Positions 58,909 through 64,000 of a stretch of 64,000 nucleotides of DNA are shown here, in pieces (the stretch's first letter is position 1; every line of letters begins with the position of its first letter). Source of the stretch: Holothuria scabra (taxonomy: Eukaryota > Echinodermata > Holothuroidea > Aspidochirotida > Holothuriidae); assembly GCA_037179385.1 (NCBI GenBank), contig CM074179.1, forward strand, positions 9,424,001 through 9,488,000. Direction: 5' to 3'. The translations under genes were made by a program, and so were the position numbers. The notes under the pieces were generated by a model. It was not told where the DNA came from. It did no database searches and saw only the letters and a program-made list of their open reading frames with translations.

Positions 58909-59114
58909 AAGTGGAAAAATGGAAGAATGATTTATTCCGTCTTTACAGGTTCTTTTACTAACCAGAACAAAACCTCTGCAGAGGTTTCCAGTGGGAAAGG
59001 GACCAAGGAATTTTTGTTGCAATAGCATTTGAAGGCTCGTTACAATTAAGCTTGTTTTGCCAAATAGTAAGCACAGTTGTATTGTATAATGGAGACTACA
59101 TCGTAAATACTTAC

Positions 59115-59282
59115 CTTCAGCAAACATAAACTCTTCAGGCGATTCTATGTTGAGCAGTTTAGCACCGAGTGCGTCACAACGATAAGCTGCACCTTCAGCG
59201 GTATGCAATATATTTGTCTCAAAGTAGTAGCAGTTGTTATTATACGCGTACCAAGAATCTGGACAACCAAAGTTCACCTTAT
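59115..59282 (-). CDS. C-type lectin exon A (N-terminal part of the domain)
   Basis: A 168-nt exon, acceptor CATTTAAAG, donor GAAG/GTAAGT, phase 1-1. It reads DKVNFGCPDSWYAYNNNCYY, FETNILHTAEGAAYRCDALG, then AKLLNIESPEEFMFAE. The C-P-x-x-W, C-Y-x-F, A...C...GA.L..I.S..E pattern is the standard start of a long-form C-type lectin domain. The acceptor at 59283 was chosen over the AAG six bases downstream because only it keeps the reading frame from the signal exon. Confidence 0.92.
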
Positions 59283-60298
59283 CTTTAAATGATGTTAGGG
59301 AGTAAACAGGAGTTTGATATAAGTAAAGTGAGTTATATCAATTCCAAAAGTACAAAAATAAAACTACAGTGAGTATAAAGTACGAGTCGAAACTGTTCAT
59401 CCTGTAACCAGGAACTCTGATAAGCGGAGTCCGCATCGAGGAAGTCAGTAGTAACGCCGCCGTGGAAAACACGGTTCCAGAGACAAACGTCATATCTCAA
59501 GCATGCCATGGATAATCCATGCGTGCGAAGCGGGCTAATTTTTATCTCTCCTTGTGTAAATATTCAAATCCTTTTTGAAATACAGCATGAAACTTTGAGC
59601 GAGACATTAAATCGAAGTGTCAGTCTTCAATACAGATGGTTAGTATAGTGGTTTTACTTTGAACGAGAAAATATAAATTTTGATTTAAACTTTTTCGACC
59701 GGTATGGATGCAAAATCAAGTATACCAATCATCTTGTTTGGTATGTTAGGCTAGTGATAAAAACCCCAGGTGATATGATGCACTGGAAATAGTTTTGGGC
59801 TAACAAAGTGCATCATATTTGGTTTATTTTCGACTGTGTTTCATACACGCTGATCATGTTATTATCTTCAAAGAAATTAATTTTTCATGTAGAAAAGTGG
59901 GCTGTGGAAATAATGTAAGGAACGAAATAGTTTGGACACTTGTATAGGGAGTCGAAAATTTTAGGGTTTAGGTCGGGAAATACCCATATTAGCTAATACT
60001 AGTGAAATGGAAGAATGTCGCCCGTTCTTTCCCATACACTAGTTTCAATTTTCCATCAAAATTAATCCTAACCTCACCCAAGACTGTCTTGAACTTTTTC
60101 TTGTGCAATTTTTTGTCGCTAGAGGACCATCGATAGAGTTTCATGTTTCGGAGGTGTCATGGTCCAAAATTCCGACCAGCCGGATATTTTTAAACTGAAT
60201 TGAGGAACTACCAGACCAGTTTCGGAGAGTTTGGATACATGAAACATGAATATCTGGTTGAATAGGTCTAAAAGGACGAGTCTAAAGACAGTCTTTTT

Positions 60299-60400
60299 GG
60301 AACACCACCATTGTTTGGCACGGCTACAGAAAATTTTGTAAAAAGCCGCGAGCCCTCAGAAAGATGGAAATGGCATTTCCCTGGACTGAAAAGCAAGACC
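60299..60400 (+). repeat. Dispersed repeat family, copy 3
   Basis: AACACCACCATTGTTTGGCA, CAGAAAATTTTGTAAAAAGC and GAAAGATGGAAATGGCATTT match the copies at 16049 and 60655. Confidence 0.55.
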
Positions 60401-60654
60401 CATACAGGCAATTAAGCAGGGTGGACAAAAGTTATCGTGAATCGTTACAGATCTGAAAGTAAGGGAATAAACCTTTGAAGACGGAGCGTCACAATCGATT
60501 TGCGTGGAGTTCACACACAATTTTAAGAGAAATCGATACCCACATACAGCCTAAATTAAAGCATGGTCTACACAGACAAGTTAAGCATGTGTTAATACGT
60601 GTAGCATTCAACATCTTAGGCTTGGGGGACAACTTTTGAAGAAGAAATCAGCCT

Positions 60655-60775
60655 TTGTCCAAGCAGAGCGCCACTACTGGTTGGCGCGGGGGGTGGGGGT
60701 GTATAAAATTTTGAGAAATCTCGAACCCTAAGATAGTCGAAATGACACCTTTCAAGTTTGTTAAAAAGCTTTGAC
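60655..60775 (+). repeat. Dispersed repeat family, copy 4
   Basis: AGCAGAGCGCCACTACTGGT, TGGCGCGGGGGGTG, AAAATTTTGAGAAATCTCG and AAGATAGTCGAAATG correspond to copy 1 at 16049. Only ~260 bp separate it from copy 3. Confidence 0.6.
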
Positions 60776-63336
60776 AAAAACTTTAAAGGTAGATCTTTTT
60801 TGGTGAAAATTAATGTCAACTTGAAATAAAGACGAAAAGTAGTATGCTAACGAAAATGTAATGAAAAAGCCTGAACCATCTATTATTTAACAGTTGCTTT
60901 CCTCATATCAACCCTATTTAACTTTAATTAAGTAATACTTTCAGAACCTGATTGCTTCAATTAAAAGAATATTCCCTAAGAGGACTGACATATTATTCTC
61001 AAGACCAAAAACAGGAGATTTTTCTTTAAATATTTTTATGCATTTTTAGAGCTCATCATTTATTTAAATATGCTAAAAATAAAAAAATGCATTTTTGGAT
61101 TATTTGCATATTTGCATCATAAAAGGATAACTTTCTATTTTATGATGCACAAAATGACTATTTAGCATAGTTTAGCACTTTCTCATTTTTTAATGCCAAG
61201 TTTTTGGGATCGAGTGTAAAGTTACAAAGTTGTAAACCTTTAGAATTTGTTTATGCTTTTTATGAAATATTTACTGTGCCATACACTTTGCATTGACTTG
61301 CTATATGCATTCTGATGGCAAAAAAAACTTTTGTGAACATCTGATCACACAGAAAAATTGTGACCTGTTTTTCTCGACGGTGCTAACTATTGGTAGCCCA
61401 GTAAGGACATTTTCAAACATGGGAAAGTAATTGAGTGGGTTGAGGACTACACATAGTTTGTATTTTAAGGCAATGTGAGGCCAAAATTGTCAGAGTCTAA
61501 ATTATAGAATATTCAAAAATATTGGATAGCCTCGCTTTGAAATTCTGTAACTCACCCTACCCCCCCCCCCTCAAAAATTAAATGCTTGCAAATATGTATC
61601 GGGAAGCATGTAATTAATATTTATTAACATTTGAACAAATAAAACTAGACAAATAGTTGGTGGTGGTTTTAATGTTGTATCAATTTTTTTGACGATTCCT
61701 GAAAATTTCGGTTTGGATATCGGCAAATTTACTATCCCTACCCATCTATCCATATCTAATATTGTTCCTGTAGGTTGTAAGGTAATCAGGATTGTAATAT
61801 AAACAAACATTTCTCCCCCAAAACCACCAAACCTATTCATCGTTTTGATATATAATCTTGTTTACTAACTTTGGTGGAAGAATGAAGGCTGCTGAATGTA
61901 GTTTCTTGACAAAGCTATATTTTTTATTAAATAAAGAACGTAATGTCCTTTAGCACGATGCCATCATGCATCTTGCGGGAAAGGCAAATTAACAATTGTC
62001 GGTGGTTATAAGCATATCAGATTGTTTAAAACCTAAATGGCTGCCAGATGCTTTTAAATCCCTGCCCTAAATTCAGATCTTGCAATAATTTGGGAAAACT
62101 TGCCTCAGCACCATGCGCATAGGTTTTAAAAAGTATGAGTTTTTATCTTCCTAGTGATCTTTTTTCTGTTTCTCAATATAATATAAAATACATTTAACCC
62201 CACCTTTTGCACCATAAAACTAATTTTAATTTTATATTTGTGTTGTAAATTAATTTTTTTTTAAGGTACTAAGGAAATTTGTGAGGAGTGGGATTGTAGA
62301 GCAGTTCCTCCCTTCGGCTACGCTAGTTCTTGAGAACTGTTCTTGAACACCCACACAGATTTATCCTGCCCTCCTGGTCCATTCCTGTCGGGTGTGCATA
62401 CATGAAGTTACAACAGAGGGACGTAATGACTGACAGATTGCTGATATGGTAGGGAAGCCAAATTAAGGGCACATTCTCCTGGGAAAACCTTGTCATCGTA
62501 AAATTTTTGATTTTCGAAAGGGGAAAGCAAAATTTCCTACATTTGATTGCATGTTTTAACACGCATAAACAACGATGTAGACTAACGAACTTATAACAGA
62601 AAGTTATCAGTTTGATGGAGACAACTGAATTCTGCATCAAAACCCATCCACAAATCACGAAGTGACGGAGAGATCCGTCTTCAGATTCGTAAAATGCTAT
62701 TCATTTCTGCTGTTATGCGTCCGCGTGAGTCGTTTTATGTTAAGCTCTTGAGCAGCCAAGTCTACGTTTTCGTAGATATTACCAAGCTCGGAACAATAGG
62801 TAAACAAGGAGACAATGAATCCACACGTGGATGATTTGCATTTGCTATTATGATGCAACTCATTTAAGAAAAAAGAAAACAGTCAAGTATAGAAAGTCAT
62901 TAACTAGCATCTTGTAATTTTGACTCGAAGCTTGGCCATAAAATTATTATTTCAAAACACCGTTAAATGAATCCATTGCAACAGTTTTGTTGGACCAAAA
63001 CATGACCCATGTCATGAATAAAGAATAAACATGCAAGCGAATTTTAGTTGCATTACTTTGACAAAACATTGTTAATGATTTTCCTCAGTTGATTTTAATA
63101 GATATTATGCATTAACGAAATACTGACGTCATCCTTGAGGGCAAAACACGAAGAAAATGAAAGACGTGGTCGCACGCAAAAGAATTCGCCCTGCACGTAA
63201 AACTATTGAAATAAACTATTGTTAAAACTGCTGCCCTTAAGATCACGTTGGAGCACAAATTTAGTTACTATATTTGCTGTTATCTGGATAAATACACGTC
63301 CGATTCGCTTAAGCTAATCCTTTAAGTTAACATTAC
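60776..63336. other. Intron between lectin signal exon and exon A
   Basis: AT-rich; nothing coding is recognised. A C-run of about 11 lies at 61560-61570. Confidence 0.5.
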
Positions 63337-63385
63337 CTTCAGCTCCATTCAATACGACGAAAAATGCAACAAGCAGTATCGGAAC
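63337..63385 (-). CDS. C-type lectin signal-peptide exon
   Basis: A 49-nt exon, acceptor TTTTTCTTTAG, donor GAAG/GTAATG, phase 0 in and 1 out. It reads VPILLVAFFVVLNGAE, a hydrophobic core with an AxA-like small-residue end (NGAE), directly joined in frame to DKVNFGCPDSW of lectin exon A. It lacks a Met, so the start codon is in an earlier exon not found in the window. Confidence 0.75.
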
Positions 63386-63438
63386 CTAAAGAAAAATAGA
63401 TCGGTTATAACAGCTTCAGTGGTGTTGGAAAGGTGTTA

Positions 63439-64000
<562 letters not shown>

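Larger units (their letters stand above)
54559..63385 (-). other. Split C-type lectin gene
   Basis: Four minus-strand exons with matching phases: signal peptide (63337-63385, 0-1), lectin A (59115-59282, 1-1), lectin B (55829-55969, 1-1), lectin C (54559-54668, 1-0). Together they encode a secretory signal and one complete C-type lectin domain. The first coding exon with the start codon (above 63385) and the last exon (below 54559) were not found, so whether the protein is secreted or membrane-bound is unknown. The introns carry AT microsatellites, a MITE (58228-58582), hairpins and two dispersed-repeat copies. Confidence 0.85.

Overview
The window looks like nuclear DNA of an invertebrate deuterostome, most likely an echinoderm and perhaps a sea cucumber. 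The reasons are split coding exons with GT-AG borders, animal immune-receptor domains (Ig, NACHT, C-type lectin), and a heavy load of non-LTR retrotransposons, inverted-repeat elements and microsatellites. The species assignment is inference; no rRNA, mitochondrial or housekeeping gene is present to fix it.

Left part (1-25.4 kb): mostly mobile and repetitive DNA. Two decayed pieces of an L1/Tx1-like LINE lie at 1-1060 and 1577-2961 on the plus strand. A nearly complete relative occupies 3553-8444 on the minus strand, with ORF1 (three CCHC knuckles), APE endonuclease, reverse transcriptase, a poly(A) tail and a perfect 17-bp target duplication. Then come a 1.6-kb G/T-to-C/A strand-switching minisatellite (10.95-12.59 kb), a possible hAT-like element (15.67-17.80 kb), a satellite rich in AGGTCA half-sites (18.66-19.66 kb), a SINE-like element (21129-21453) and 3' ends of a second LINE family (21500-21830, 25115-25430, 52345-52605) whose 3' tail the SINE shares.

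Centre (25.5-39.9 kb): the main finding is a minus-strand split gene assembled from eight exons with a complete, compatible phase chain: Ig, Ig-Ig, Ig, transmembrane segment, two small cytoplasmic exons, a long NACHT ATPase exon, and an LRR-like exon. It predicts a cell-surface Ig receptor with an NLR-type engine inside the cell. Its introns hold a hAT-like element, a MITE and an antisense LINE fragment. About 1.9 kb upstream, in the opposite orientation, a plus-strand exon encodes a signal peptide plus one Ig domain (39501-39840).

Right part (40-64 kb): a long gene-poor stretch with degenerate repeats, then a minus-strand C-type lectin gene (63385 to 54559) of four recognised exons: signal peptide plus a lectin domain split over three exons. 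The last, 110-nt exon carries the QPN and IND positions of the calcium/sugar-binding site. Two (AT)n tracts, a MITE inserted in a TA microsatellite and a four-copy dispersed repeat lie in or near this gene or elsewhere in the window.

Taken together, three immune-type surface proteins (Ig-NACHT-LRR, Ig, C-type lectin) sit in about 38 kb of transposon-rich DNA, which fits a lineage-specific innate immune locus.
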